Source of the DNA: Flavobacteriaceae bacterium
Lineage (GTDB): Bacteria > Bacteroidota > Bacteroidia > Flavobacteriales > Flavobacteriaceae
Length of the DNA stretch: 36,379 bases
Direction of reading: 5' to 3'
NCBI GenBank assembly: GCA_022425945.1
Contig: JAKMEK010000011.1
Coordinates: 1 to 36,379, forward strand
Shown: piece after piece, positions 35,963-36,379 of the stretch
Numbering within the stretch: the first letter of the stretch is position 1
How the letters are laid out: the number at the start of each line of letters is the position of its first letter
The notes under the pieces: model-generated
The model's database searches: none
Seen by the model: the letters and a program-made list of their open reading frames with translations, nothing else
Told to the model about the DNA's origin: nothing
Made by a program: the position numbers and the translations under genes

Positions 35963-36375
35963 ACCTTCGTTCGCATTGTTTCAATTGTAGTATTCCCCAG
36001 AATCGCTAAGGTTTGATCACGCACTTTTTCAAAGACTGGCTTAATCGTGCAATTACTTTCATTACACTCATCACAAGATGCATAGTAGTTGATCGAAACA
36101 CAAGGTAACATAGCAATGGGGCCATCCATCATGCGCATCAGATCGGTAAGCTTAATTTCAGAGGGGTTTTTTAATAATTTATATCCTCCTGTCTTTCCTC
36201 TTTTGCTTTGTAAAATTTGAAAATTACGCAATTCTCTCAATATGGTCTCTAAAAATTTCTGTGGTATTTTCTCTTTATCCGCTATCTCGGTTGAAAAAAT
36301 AGAGCGTTCTTTACTTTGATTATCAGCCAGATACAACAAAGCCTTGATGGCGTATTTACACTTTTTAGAAATCAT
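35959..36375 (-). CDS. Rrf2-family transcriptional regulator with four cysteines
   Basis: A 138-residue winged-helix regulator of the Rrf2 family: N-terminal MISKKCKYAIKALLYLADN, recognition helix in IPQKFLETILRELR, wing KRGKTGGYKLLKNPSEIKL, then a dimerisation helix. A cysteine group CVSINYYASCDECNESNC (spacing C-x8-C-x2-C-x4-C) lies where IscR and NsrR bind an Fe-S cluster, but the spacing differs from the three-cysteine IscR type. It may sense iron-sulfur status or redox state. Its targets are unknown; the convergent MATE gene is a neighbour but not necessarily a target. The ATG at 36373-36375 is 4 bases from the window edge, so upstream regulation is not visible. Confidence 0.92.
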   Translation of the reverse strand: MISKKCKYAIKALLYLADNQSKERSIFSTEIADKEKIPQKFLETILRELRNFQILQSKRGKTGGYKLLKNPSEIKLTDLMRMMDGPIAMLPCVSINYYASCDECNESNCTIKPVFEKVRDQTLAILGNTTIETMRTKV

Positions 36376-36379
36376 ATAC

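Noticed and set aside
1-36379. CRISPR arrays, tRNA or rRNA genes, insertion sequences, prophage or integron parts
   Set aside because: Read through both strands; no regularly spaced repeats, tRNA-like cloverleaf, transposase motifs or terminal inverted repeats were recognised.

Overview
The window looks like the chromosome of a marine-type member of the Bacteroidota, most likely Flavobacteriaceae. It is AT-rich and has a SusC/SusD pair, lipoproteins with short lipobox signals, A-rich translation starts, Bacteroidota-type -7 boxes (TAnnTTTG) and an alternative complex III (act) operon running into cytochrome oxidase genes. I cannot name the genus from sequence alone. No tRNA, rRNA, CRISPR array, transposase or prophage gene was seen.

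Region 1 (1-13048) is a nutrient-uptake locus. A LacI-type regulator (+) is divergent from a minus-strand operon: susC, susD, a very large FG-GAP/VCBS + ASPIC/UnbV lipoprotein, a small lipoprotein, a second paralogous large lipoprotein, and the first codons of one more secreted protein at the window edge. A perfect 18-bp palindrome lies in the divergent promoter region and is the natural operator candidate. A strong hairpin plus U-tract sits between susD and the large lipoproteins, so the distal genes are probably made at lower or conditional levels. No glycoside hydrolase, lyase, sulfatase or peptidase is visible, so the substrate is unknown.

Region 2 (13050-15012) holds queG and ruvB, housekeeping genes on the minus strand. 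Region 3 (15041-26294) is an uninterrupted respiratory operon on the minus strand, actA-actB-actC-actD-actE-actF-coxB-coxA, with a candidate promoter before actA and a clear terminator after coxA. It encodes a quinol:cytochrome c oxidoreductase (alternative complex III) and subunits II and I of an aa3-type oxidase, which are expected to work as one electron chain from menaquinol to oxygen. ActA carries six CXXCH haem motifs, and both ActF and CoxA have His-rich N-terminal stretches.

Region 4 (26343-31422) contains a small secreted SPOR-domain protein (+), preceded by a 10-codon leader ORF, and the conserved rimP-nusA-infB operon (-) with its own promoter and a possible attenuator in the leader. 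Region 5 (31362-36375) begins with a 455-bp stretch holding the decayed C-terminal end of a TonB-dependent receptor. It continues with a VWA protein and MoxR-type AAA ATPase pair, a candidate 32-residue membrane peptide overlapping the ATPase stop codon, a MATE exporter and a convergent Rrf2-family regulator. The genome is tightly packed: all three convergent gene pairs in the window end within 1 bp of each other or overlap at their stop codons.
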